A DNA stretch of 13,344 nucleotides from assembly GCA_050014815.1 (NCBI GenBank), contig JBEKCP010000083.1, forward strand, positions 1-13,344, given 5' to 3'. Source of the DNA: JBEKCP01 sp050014815. GTDB taxonomy: Bacteria; Planctomycetota; Planctomycetia; Pirellulales; Thermoguttaceae. Both the position numbers and the translations under genes were made by a program. Every line of letters begins with the position of its first letter. The first letter of the stretch is position 1. Below the pieces are notes generated by a model. That model saw only the letters and a list, made by a program, of their open reading frames with translations, was not told the DNA's origin and did no database searches. Positions 8,049-13,344 of this stretch are shown here, in pieces.

Positions 8049-8749
8049 GGCGCTTTCCCGTAGGTCTCGTCGAGCAGGGACTGATATTCCTGGACACTCC
8101 AGCGCGGCGGTGCGATCCGGTCCTTCCCTTCCCCCCACGCATACGCCAGGCCAAGCCAACCGAACATGAAGCCCTTGACGCCGCGCCGGCTTCGCCACCA
8201 GTTGGTCTCGTCGTAGTCGGGATCGGCAAGGGCGCGAATCCGTACCCGGGCCGCCTCCTGGCGGCCGAGCACCGAATCGAGGATCCGGCGGACCTGGCCG
8301 CTATTGAACCGGCCACAGACCAGCGTCATCTCCTCGCCCGGGTGTTGCCCCAGCCACGTCCCCAGCAGCCCGGCTTCTTCCCAACAGTCCCGCGCGCTGC
8401 CGGCAATCGTCGTGATCGCCGCATCGTGTACGCCGCGGCGGGCCAGCTCTCGCCGGACCATCTGTTCGAACGAGGGAACGATTCCCAACTCGACGGCGCG
8501 GTGCGGCCACGGCTCCAAGAGCAGGATCCGGCGGGCTGGATCCTCCCGGCACCACCGGGCGGGCTCGTCCAGCGTCGGGTCCCCTTCGACGCCATACTCG
8601 CCTCCCTGAAGGCAAACCAGGGCAGATCCTTCTTGGGACTCATCGGCGACCAACGGCCGGGCCAGGGTCCGCAGCAGCGCCGCGTGCCCCAATCCCAGTC
8701 CGACGATGATCGCCAACACTACTCCGGCCTTGATCCAGATCGCACGCAT
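8045..8749 (-). CDS. Divergent DUF218-like membrane protein, paralogue of its downstream neighbour
   Basis: A 234-residue protein with an N-terminal membrane segment (about 6-26), then a soluble domain probably outside the cytoplasm. It is a tandem paralogue of the next gene: E-L-G-I-V-P-S-F-E-Q-M-V-R-R-E-L-A-R-R-G-V aligns with E-R-G-I-V-P-S-S-E-E-V-H-R-R-M-L-I-R-C-G-V, L-V-C-G-R-F-N-S-G-Q-V-R-R-I-L with L-V-V-T-E-G-P-H-T-R-R-A-R-W-I-L, and the late N-W-W-R with S-W-W-Q. The usual DUF218 opening (A-D-A-V-L-V-L-x-G) has drifted to SALVCLQGGEYG, and the T-x-D-E and T-E-G-P-H segments are changed, so it may have lost catalytic residues and act as a partner. It lacks the C-terminal helix. Its stop overlaps the next start by 4 bp; no strong ribosome-binding site precedes its own ATG. 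DUF218 membership is inferred through the neighbour. Confidence 0.75.
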   Translation of the reverse strand: MRAIWIKAGVVLAIIVGLGLGHAALLRTLARPLVADESQEGSALVCLQGGEYGVEGDPTLDEPARWCREDPARRILLLEPWPHRAVELGIVPSFEQMVRRELARRGVHDAAITTIAGSARDCWEEAGLLGTWLGQHPGEEMTLVCGRFNSGQVRRILDSVLGRQEAARVRIRALADPDYDETNWWRSRRGVKGFMFGWLGLAYAWGEGKDRIAPPRWSVQEYQSLLDETYGKAP

Positions 8750-8790
8750 AAGACCGTTAATCCCGCGGGACCGTCATGCTCAAGCATAGC

Positions 8791-10833
8791 CTACTTCGGC
8801 TCGTCATATTTCCTCAACAGGCGCTCGACCTGTCGGGCCCTGTCGGAATCGGCAGGGATCTGCTCAACGGCGAATCGCAGCGCGGCGACGGCCTCAACCA
8901 ACGTCGGGTCGATCGCCAGGGCCGCCCGCTCGTGCTCGACGGCTTCCAGGACCCGTCCCCGGGCCAGCAGGACCATCCCCAGGCGGGCATGGGCCTTCGC
9001 ATGCATCCGGTTTGCGCGGAGCGCGGCCCTGAAATGGGCCTCCGCCTCGGCCAGCCGCTCCGGGCCGATGGGCCGTTGCGGCCCCCCCTGTGGCCCCGAT
9101 TCACGCAGCGCCAGGTTTCCCAGGTTGTAATGGGCCATGGCGACGTCGGGCCGAATACTCAGCACGGCCTCGTACTCCCGCCGCGCCTCCTCCGTCTTGC
9201 CCTGCGATTCCATCGCCTCGCCGAGGTTGAGGTGTGCGTCGAGATTGTCCGGGTTGAGGGCCAGGGCTCGCTCGAGCTCGTCTATGCCATCGGCCGTTCT
9301 TCCCAAGGCCAACAGCGACCGGCCCAGCTCGACGTGGATCTCGGCGAACTCCGGGTGTACCGCCAGGGCCTCGCTGAACCGATCGGCCGCCTCCGCGTGC
9401 TTTCCTTCCAGGGCCAGGTCGATGCCCAGGTGGTACTCGGCCACGGCACTTGTCGGGTTGACTGAGAGGGTGTACGTGAAGAGCGTTTCGGTATCCTTCC
9501 AGCGCCCGGCCTGCACTGCGGCCAGCGCGGCCAGCGCGACCAGCATGGTTGCGGTCCCGCCTAGCGTCCACCGGTTCAGTCGCGCGGCCAAGAGCCATGC
9601 CAACAGCAGGGCCGGCCCGAGAAGCGCAAGGTAAAGGTATCGGTCGGCCACGGTCGAGATCCGCTGGAAATCGAAAGGCACCAGCCCCAGGACGGGAGCC
9701 AGCCAGGCGACCGTCACGGCGCCGGCAGTGAGCCAAAGCCGGCAGCCACCGAGTCGGGGACTGTCCCTATTTTCGTTCGACGAAAATGGGACTGTCCCCT
9801 TCCTAAGTGCGGGCAAGAAGACCAAGACTGCCCCCAGGCCGACCGGCACCATCCACGCAAGCCAGGCCCACCCGTGTGCCAGCACCCGCGCGGGCGTCCA
9901 GCCGTAATCGGGGCAGAGGCCCCACGGCACCGCGAATTTCCAGAGATAGAAGGCCAGTGCATGGCCGGCCACCAAGGGCCGCTGCCAGAGGGCCAGCGCG
10001 ACGGCCGACGGATGGCCCCGCTGCAAGACCCAGGTGCCGATTCCCGCGATGCCGGCCGCGAGCAGCCAAGGGGCCAGCCGGGCGAGAACCCGTCGCCGGG
10101 GTCGCCCGAGCAGGCCCAATTCCAGCGCGCCCAGCACGAGCGGCACCGCGGCGGCGGCCGGCTTGGCCAGCAGGGCCAGAACGAAGGCAAGGCTGGCCAG
10201 TGCATAGCGCCGGACGTTGTAAGAAGCTCGCGCGCCGGTCAAAAGCCCCCCCATTGCTATGGGGGGGGCCGGGACTGCGGACAGGTACTCCAACATCGCC
10301 ACCAGCGACAAAGCGGCCGAGAGCAGGCCCCGGGCCTCGGAAACCCATGCCACCGACTCGACCTGCACCGGGTGAAGGCCGAACAACAATGCGCCGGCAG
10401 CGGCCGCCACATTGGCCGCCTCCGGCCGCACGTCGGGACGCGACCTCCCGAGGAGCCGTCGCAAGAGGACGTACACCAGCACGACGCAAAGCGCGTGCAG
10501 GACGAGATTTCCTCCGTGAAATACCCGCGGGTGCAGGGACTCGGCGCCACGGCCCGACGGTCGCCGGGCCAGCGCCGCCTCGGCGGCAAAGAACGTGTAG
10601 CTGACCGGGACGTACAGCCCCCAGTACGGCTCCCGCCACGACTGTTCCACGCCGCGCCACGTCGGCGGGTTGACCAGGCTATTGCGGACCACCTGCTGGT
10701 CGTCGTCCCAGGTCAGGAAGTCGTGGCCCAACGTCCCGCCGTAGACCGCCGCCATCGCCAGCACCAAGAGCAGGATTGCCGGAAGGCTGCTGCCGTACCA
10801 GGCCGTGCGGACCGGAGGTTCTCTTGACGGCAT
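8791..10833 (-). CDS. GT-C-like multi-spanning protein with C-terminal TPR repeats (TMTC/DUF1736-like)
   Basis: A 680-residue protein: about ten or eleven hydrophobic helices (residues 17-430), then about five TPRs (roughly 450-660). Features shared with bacterial TMTC-like proteins: H-D-F-L-T-W-D-D-D (37-45) in the first outer loop, where GT-C enzymes carry acidic catalytic or metal-binding residues; G-L-H-P-V-Q-V-E-S-V-A-W-V-S-E (H154); L-L-A-K-P followed by P-L-V-L; and S-T-V-A-D-R-Y-L-Y-L-A-L-L-G near residue 390. The likely role is transfer of a sugar from a lipid-linked donor to an envelope protein; substrate is unknown. Two palindromic repeats lie within the frame (residues about 189-197 and 345-359), both in loops between helices. 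The ATG at 10833 follows GGGGAT 6 bases upstream on the minus strand and a good promoter. The DUF218 gene follows 41 bp downstream, so these genes are probably co-transcribed. Confidence 0.85.
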   Translation of the reverse strand: MPSREPPVRTAWYGSSLPAILLLVLAMAAVYGGTLGHDFLTWDDDQQVVRNSLVNPPTWRGVEQSWREPYWGLYVPVSYTFFAAEAALARRPSGRGAESLHPRVFHGGNLVLHALCVVLVYVLLRRLLGRSRPDVRPEAANVAAAAGALLFGLHPVQVESVAWVSEARGLLSAALSLVAMLEYLSAVPAPPIAMGGLLTGARASYNVRRYALASLAFVLALLAKPAAAAVPLVLGALELGLLGRPRRRVLARLAPWLLAAGIAGIGTWVLQRGHPSAVALALWQRPLVAGHALAFYLWKFAVPWGLCPDYGWTPARVLAHGWAWLAWMVPVGLGAVLVFLPALRKGTVPFSSNENRDSPRLGGCRLWLTAGAVTVAWLAPVLGLVPFDFQRISTVADRYLYLALLGPALLLAWLLAARLNRWTLGGTATMLVALAALAAVQAGRWKDTETLFTYTLSVNPTSAVAEYHLGIDLALEGKHAEAADRFSEALAVHPEFAEIHVELGRSLLALGRTADGIDELERALALNPDNLDAHLNLGEAMESQGKTEEARREYEAVLSIRPDVAMAHYNLGNLALRESGPQGGPQRPIGPERLAEAEAHFRAALRANRMHAKAHARLGMVLLARGRVLEAVEHERAALAIDPTLVEAVAALRFAVEQIPADSDRARQVERLLRKYDEPK
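9756..9799. repeat. 44-bp REP-like palindrome inside the GT-C/TPR gene
   Basis: Two arms, each holding an 11-bp near-palindrome (GGGACTGTCCC) plus ATTTTCG or its complement, flank a 5-base loop TTCGA. The arms pair over about 19 bp with one T-T mismatch and one bulged base. Read through on the minus strand it encodes K-G-T-V-P-F-S-S-N-E-N-R-D-S-P in frame, without breaking the gene. From memory, closely similar peptides recur in unrelated planctomycete proteins, which would fit a dispersed element; this was not verified here. Confidence 0.85.
10245..10268. repeat. Palindrome of C7-AT / AT-G7 arms inside the GT-C/TPR gene
   Basis: Seven C then AT (10246-10254), a 4-base loop TGCT, then AT and eight G (10259-10268): a perfect 9-bp stem. 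On the minus strand the hairpin is followed by CTTTTG, so it resembles a weak intrinsic terminator in the direction of transcription, although it is within coding sequence. It encodes A-P-P-I-A-M-G-G-L-L in frame, in a loop between two membrane helices. Confidence 0.75.
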
Positions 10834-10862
10834 CGATCATCCCCAACTGCGTCCCTTTACGC

Positions 10863-10891
10863 ATAATAAAGGTTTGTTTCGCGGGCCGCAA
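10863..10891 (-). promoter_or_regulatory. Probable promoter of the GT-C/TPR envelope cluster
   Basis: On the minus strand TTGCGG (10891-10886), a 17-bp spacer, then TATTAT (10868-10863): four of six and five of six matches to the housekeeping consensus at ideal spacing. Transcription would begin near 10856, leaving a leader of about 23 nt before the ATG at 10833. It is divergent from the sufR promoter. Confidence 0.5.
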
Positions 10892-10954
10892 TCAATTACT
10901 GCTTCCATCGATTTCCGGGGGTCTGCGCCACGGTCCGCCCCCCGGCCACTGTCT

Positions 10955-10971
10955 ACAACCCATCGGGTTGT
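10955..10971. promoter_or_regulatory. 17-bp perfect palindrome, candidate SufR operator
   Basis: ACAACCC, a central ATC, then GGGTTGT: a perfect inverted repeat in the divergent intergenic region. It contains CAAC-N7-GTTG, close to the CAAC-N6-GTTG inverted repeat described for cyanobacterial SufR. It lies about 85 bp upstream of the putative sufR -35 box and about 64 bp upstream of the divergent -35 box. Assignment to SufR is inference from neighbourhood and resemblance. Confidence 0.5.
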
Positions 10972-11055
10972 CCCGCGCCGGCCCCAAGACCGTGTCCGAC
11001 CGAATTATTTTAACATTTACACTTGCTAAAAATGGAGTTATGCCATAGGATAGAG

Positions 11056-11083
11056 TTGACGCTGGAAAACGTTTGTTTATTGT
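11056..11083 (+). promoter_or_regulatory. Probable promoter of sufR
   Basis: TTGACG (11056-11061), a 16-bp spacer, then TATTGT (11078-11083): five of six and four of six matches to the consensus. The spacer contains the palindrome AAACGTTT (11067-11074). A weaker overlapping candidate upstream is TTGCTA, 17 bp, TAGGAT. The surrounding 50 bp are AT-rich compared with the flanking genes, as expected for a promoter. Confidence 0.5.
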
Positions 11084-11109
11084 GAAACCGTAGGTGACAC
11101 GAGGTAAGT

Positions 11110-11727
11110 ATGAGCATAGCAGCCCCCCATTGCGATGGCGATCTGCTGGACCTGGTGCGGATTGCCGGACCGCTGGGTGTGTCGGAACTCTCGGATGCGA
11201 TGGATGTTACGGCAACGGCGGTCCGCCAGCGGCTCACCCGCCTGATGGCCCGCTCACTCGTCGAGCGCGAGACGATCCGTATCGGGCGAGGCCGCCCAAA
11301 ACACCGCTACTCGTTGACCGATAAAGGGTTGCGACAGACCGGCTCCAACTTCACCGATCTGGCCATGGCACTATGGCGGGAGGTCCGCTCGATCCCGGAC
11401 GAGGCCTTGCGACGCGAGACACTGCGGCGGTTGGCCAAGGCGTTGGCCTCCGGCTATGCCCGGCAGATTCACGGCAATGCCCCGGCCGAGCGGCTGCAAT
11501 CCCTGGCCGACCTGTTGATCCAGCGAGGAATTCCCGTCTCGGTCGAGAACTCGCCCGACAATCCTACCCTGACTGCCCACGCCTGCCCCTATCCCAAACT
11601 GGCCGAAGAGGACTCCAACGTGTGCCTCATGGAGAAGATGCTGTATTCGGAATTGATCGGGGGAGACGTTCAGTTGACTCAATGCCGCCTGGACGGGGGG
11701 GCGGAGTGCCGGTTCCAAACAGGCTGA
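11110..11727 (+). CDS. sufR: SufR-like Fe-S-sensing winged-helix transcriptional regulator
   Basis: A 205-residue protein. Residues about 14-78 are a winged helix-turn-helix (L-G-V-S-E-L-S-D-A-M-D-V-T-A-T-A-V-R-Q-R-L-T-R-L, wing G-R-G-R-P-K-H-R-Y-S-L-T-D-K-G). The C-terminal half holds four cysteines: Cys159, Cys172, Cys192 and Cys200, with spacings X12, X19 and X7; the first motif is H-A-C-P-Y-P-K-L-A. This is the layout of SufR-type DeoR-family repressors, which ligate a [4Fe-4S] cluster and repress suf genes when clusters are abundant. GAGG at 11101-11104 lies 5 bases before the ATG. The start is well supported by this site and an upstream promoter. It heads the block containing sufC, separated only by nuoB, and a palindrome in the upstream region could be its operator. 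A generic MarR/ArsR-type regulator is the alternative, but the cysteines and context favour SufR. Confidence 0.82.
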   Translation: MSIAAPHCDGDLLDLVRIAGPLGVSELSDAMDVTATAVRQRLTRLMARSLVERETIRIGRGRPKHRYSLTDKGLRQTGSNFTDLAMALWREVRSIPDEALRRETLRRLAKALASGYARQIHGNAPAERLQSLADLLIQRGIPVSVENSPDNPTLTAHACPYPKLAEEDSNVCLMEKMLYSELIGGDVQLTQCRLDGGAECRFQTG

Positions 11728-11739
11728 GAAGTCGGTATA

Positions 11740-11851
11740 CTTCGTGGCTGGTGGCTAGTGGCTGGTGACTAGCGACGAACGCCAGAACCACGAAGCGTCA
11801 GGCAACAAGCACCAGCCGTCGATTGTCCACCACCAGCCACCAGCCACTACT
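11740..11851. repeat. 7-bp array 3, inverted pair (GTGGCTR ... YAGCCAC)
   Basis: The left arm has four gapless units: GTGGCTG 11744-11750, GTGGCTA 11751-11757, GTGGCTG 11758-11764, GTGACTA 11765-11771. The right arm (11831-11851) has the complementary CACCAGC unit twice and a partial CACTACT. Positions 11756-11767 and 11838-11849 are perfect 12-bp inverted repeats; CTTCGTGG at 11740-11747 also pairs with CCACGAAG at 11788-11795. The array fills the sufR-nuoB spacer and ends 1 base before the nuoB ATG. Confidence 0.88.
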
Positions 11852-11852
11852 T

Positions 11853-12500
11853 ATGACACAGCCTTGGATTGAAGGACGGTTCGGTCCGAGCGTCGTTACG
11901 ACGACGCTGGAGCAAACGATCAATTGGGCGCGGCAGGCAAGCCTCTGGCCGATGACGTTCGGGGTGGCCTGTTGCGCCATCGAGATGATGTCCGCCGGGG
12001 CGGGCCGGTTCGATCTGGATCGGTTCGGGGCGGGGGCGTTTCGTGCCAGCCCCCGCCAGGCCGACCTGATGATCGTCGCTGGCACAATCAACTTCAAGAT
12101 GGCCAGCCGCGTGCGGCGGCTCTACGACCTCATGCCCGAGCCCAAGTACGTCATCGCCATGGGGGGCTGCGCGATTGCCGGGGGGCCGTACTCTCGGTTT
12201 GGGTACAACATAGTGCCGGGGGTGGATCGGGTAATCCCGGTGGACGTGTACATGCCCGGCTGCCCCCCCCGGCCCGAGGCGTTCCTCGAGGCCCTGATGC
12301 GGCTCCAGGACAAGATCAAGGGGCAGCGGCTGGCCCGCGATTCCGCCGCGGCGCCGTGCGGCTGGTTCGGCCACGGCGCGGCGAAGGCCCCCGACGAGTT
12401 GCCGCTGGCGCATCACTCGGGCTGCGTCGAGCTGGGGTCCCCTTCGCCCCTGGTCTTCCATCACCAGAAAGTCAAAGCGGAAGCGAAGCAACCATCCTAA
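11853..12500 (+). CDS. nuoB: NADH-quinone oxidoreductase subunit B (NuoB), isolated copy
   Basis: This 215-residue protein matches the complex I subunit that carries cluster N2, the last Fe-S centre before quinone, in the peripheral arm at the membrane. All four cluster ligands are visible: the Cys40-Cys41 pair (F-G-V-A-C-C-A-I-E-M-M), Cys106 (M-G-G-C-A-I-A-G-G-P-Y) and Cys137 (P-G-C-P-P-R-P-E-A-F). The core (A-S-L-W-P-M-T-F-G, D-R-F-G-A-G-A-F-R-A-S-P-R-Q-A-D-L-M-I-V-A-G-T) is highly conserved. After residue about 155 there is a roughly 60-residue tail not typical of short NuoB proteins. The ATG at 11853 starts the family homology; an upstream in-frame TTG (11823) would translate the repeat. 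No Shine-Dalgarno sequence is visible. No nuoA or nuoC flanks it, which is odd, as nuo genes normally form one operon; it sits between sufR and sufC instead. Confidence 0.93.
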   Translation: MTQPWIEGRFGPSVVTTTLEQTINWARQASLWPMTFGVACCAIEMMSAGAGRFDLDRFGAGAFRASPRQADLMIVAGTINFKMASRVRRLYDLMPEPKYVIAMGGCAIAGGPYSRFGYNIVPGVDRVIPVDVYMPGCPPRPEAFLEALMRLQDKIKGQRLARDSAAAPCGWFGHGAAKAPDELPLAHHSGCVELGSPSPLVFHHQKVKAEAKQPS

Positions 12501-12504
12501 GAAC

Positions 12505-12530
12505 CCCCCGGACGCAGTCCGGGGGCTTTG
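12505..12530 (+). terminator. Terminator-like hairpin between nuoB and sufC
   Basis: CCCCCGGAC (12505-12513), loop GCA, then GTCCGGGGG (12517-12525): a perfect 9-bp GC-rich stem followed by CTTTGTG. It begins 5 bases after the nuoB stop. The T-tract is short (three), so termination may be partial or the hairpin may act as an RNA-stabilising or dispersed palindrome instead. Confidence 0.55.
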
Positions 12531-12541
12531 TGTCACCAACC

Positions 12542-12569
12542 AATCCCTAATCCCCAATCCCTAATCCCT
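12542..12569 (+). repeat. 7-bp tandem array 4 (AATCCCY), telomere-like, before sufC
   Basis: Four gapless 7-bp units: AATCCCT 12542-12548, AATCCCC 12549-12555, AATCCCT 12556-12562, AATCCCT 12563-12569. The array ends 2 bases before the sufC ATG and leaves no visible ribosome-binding site. The complementary strand has four runs of three or four G separated by 3-4 bases (C runs at 12545-12547, 12552-12555, 12559-12561 and 12566-12568), a canonical G-quadruplex pattern resembling TTAGGG-type repeats. Confidence 0.92.
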
Positions 12570-12571
12570 TC

Positions 12572-13344
12572 ATGACCGACCTGTTGGCAATCAGCGATTT
12601 GCACGTGAGCGTAGCGGGCAAGCCGATCCTGAAAGGGGTCTGTCTGGAGATCCGCCGCGGGGAGATCCACGCCCTGATGGGCCCCAACGGCTCCGGCAAG
12701 AGCACGCTGGGGTTTGCCATCATGGGCCATCCGGGCTACGAAGTGACCGGCGGCCGTATAGAATTGAATGGGCAGGACCTGCTGGCGATGGATCCGTACC
12801 AGCGGGCCCGGGCGGGCCTGTTCCTGGCCTTCCAGCGGCCCGTGGCCATTCCGGGGGTGAAAATGGCCGACTTCCTCCGGCACGCGGTCACGAACGTCCG
12901 CCGGCCCGATCGGAAGGAGGGTGAAGAGTTGATCCCGATGCGGCAGTTCCGCAAGGACCTCCGGGACCAGATGGACCAGTTGCGGATCGACGCGGAGTTC
13001 GCCCGGCGATACGTCAACGACGGGTTTTCGGGGGGCGAGATGAAGCGGGCCGAGATCCTGCAGATGGCCATGCTCCGCCCGAAGTTCGCCATCCTCGACG
13101 AGACCGACAGCGGCCTGGACGTCGACGCCGTGCGACTGGCTAGCCAGAGCATCGCCCAGATCGGCGGCCACGAGATGGGCATTTTGATCATTACGCACCA
13201 CGAGCAACTGCTGGAGTACAACGAGCCGAGCGTCACGCACGTGATGCTCGGCGGGCGGATCGTCGAGACGGGCGGACCGGAACTGGCCATGGAGCTGCAC
13301 AAGCAGGGCTACGACCGCATCCGCGCCGCCCATCCCGAGGTCGT
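12572..13344 (+). CDS. sufC: Fe-S cluster assembly ATPase SufC (3' partial)
   Basis: The frame is open from the ATG to the window end: 257 codons, so only the last few residues are missing given the usual length of about 250-265. SufC is the ABC-type ATPase of the SufBC2D scaffold that builds Fe-S clusters in the cytoplasm. Visible motifs: Walker A GPNGSGKS (37-44), the SufC-type signature FSGGEMKR (152-159) followed by A-E-I-L-Q-M-A-M-L, Walker B A-I-L-D-E-T-D-S-G-L-D (173-183, Glu177 catalytic) and His209 (T-H-H-E-Q). The D-E-T-D-S-G-L-D form separates SufC from transporter ATPases. No ribosome-binding site precedes the ATG; the 71-bp spacer from nuoB is wholly hairpin plus repeat array. 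sufB and sufD would be expected beyond the window. A SufR-like regulator lies two genes upstream, consistent with Fe-S feedback control. Confidence 0.96.
   Translation, partial: MTDLLAISDLHVSVAGKPILKGVCLEIRRGEIHALMGPNGSGKSTLGFAIMGHPGYEVTGGRIELNGQDLLAMDPYQRARAGLFLAFQRPVAIPGVKMADFLRHAVTNVRRPDRKEGEELIPMRQFRKDLRDQMDQLRIDAEFARRYVNDGFSGGEMKRAEILQMAMLRPKFAILDETDSGLDVDAVRLASQSIAQIGGHEMGILIITHHEQLLEYNEPSVTHVMLGGRIVETGGPELAMELHKQGYDRIRAAHPEV

Noticed and set aside
8750..8790. Small hairpin ATGCT-CA-AGCAT and CCCGCGGG palindrome between the GT-C/TPR gene and the first DUF218 gene
   Set aside because: The 2-base loop and lack of a T-tract make a terminator unlikely, and the spacing fits an operon; likely chance.
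1388..12569. CRISPR array
   Set aside because: The repeats are gapless 7-bp units without unique spacers, and no cas genes are present.

Overview
The window looks like a stretch of a GC-rich bacterial chromosome, most likely a planctomycete (Pirellulales-like). This rests on circumstantial evidence: a very large TPR protein, a TPR-tailed GT-C-like membrane protein, an orphan nuoB, a Suf locus headed by a SufR-type regulator, and palindromic and 7-bp tandem repeats of kinds I associate with planctomycete genomes. No rRNA, tRNA, CRISPR array, transposase or phage gene was seen.

Layout. (1) Positions 1-2752, plus strand: the end of a fused substrate-binding/permease protein of a polar amino-acid ABC transporter, its ATP-binding subunit, then cutA. 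(2) Positions 2835-10833, minus strand, transcribed right to left: a multi-spanning GT-C-like protein with C-terminal TPRs, two tandem paralogous DUF218 (YdcF/SanA/ElyC-like) membrane proteins that overlap by 4 bp, and a 1440-residue membrane-anchored TPR protein with its own probable promoter. This looks like a cell-envelope locus. (3) Positions 10834-11109: a divergent promoter region with a 17-bp perfect palindrome that resembles a SufR operator. (4) Positions 11110-13344, plus strand: a SufR-like winged-helix regulator with a four-Cys C-terminal motif, an isolated nuoB, and sufC, which runs off the window a few residues before its expected end.

The most unusual feature is non-coding. All four spacers between consecutive plus-strand genes are filled with 7-bp tandem repeats that run up to the next start codon: GATTTTG/GGATTTC units at two sites, GTGGCTR units at one, AATCCCY units at one. 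Two of the four are inverted pairs able to fold into large hairpins, and the one before sufC is a telomere-like array with a canonical G-quadruplex pattern on the complementary strand. The minus-strand spacers lack them. In addition, the GT-C-like gene carries two unrelated palindromes inside its reading frame, each adding a short peptide to a loop between membrane segments.

Working together: the first block imports amino acids at the inner membrane. The second probably builds or modifies envelope material. The third makes and regulates Fe-S clusters, with NuoB being a [4Fe-4S] client placed between the regulator and the assembly ATPase.
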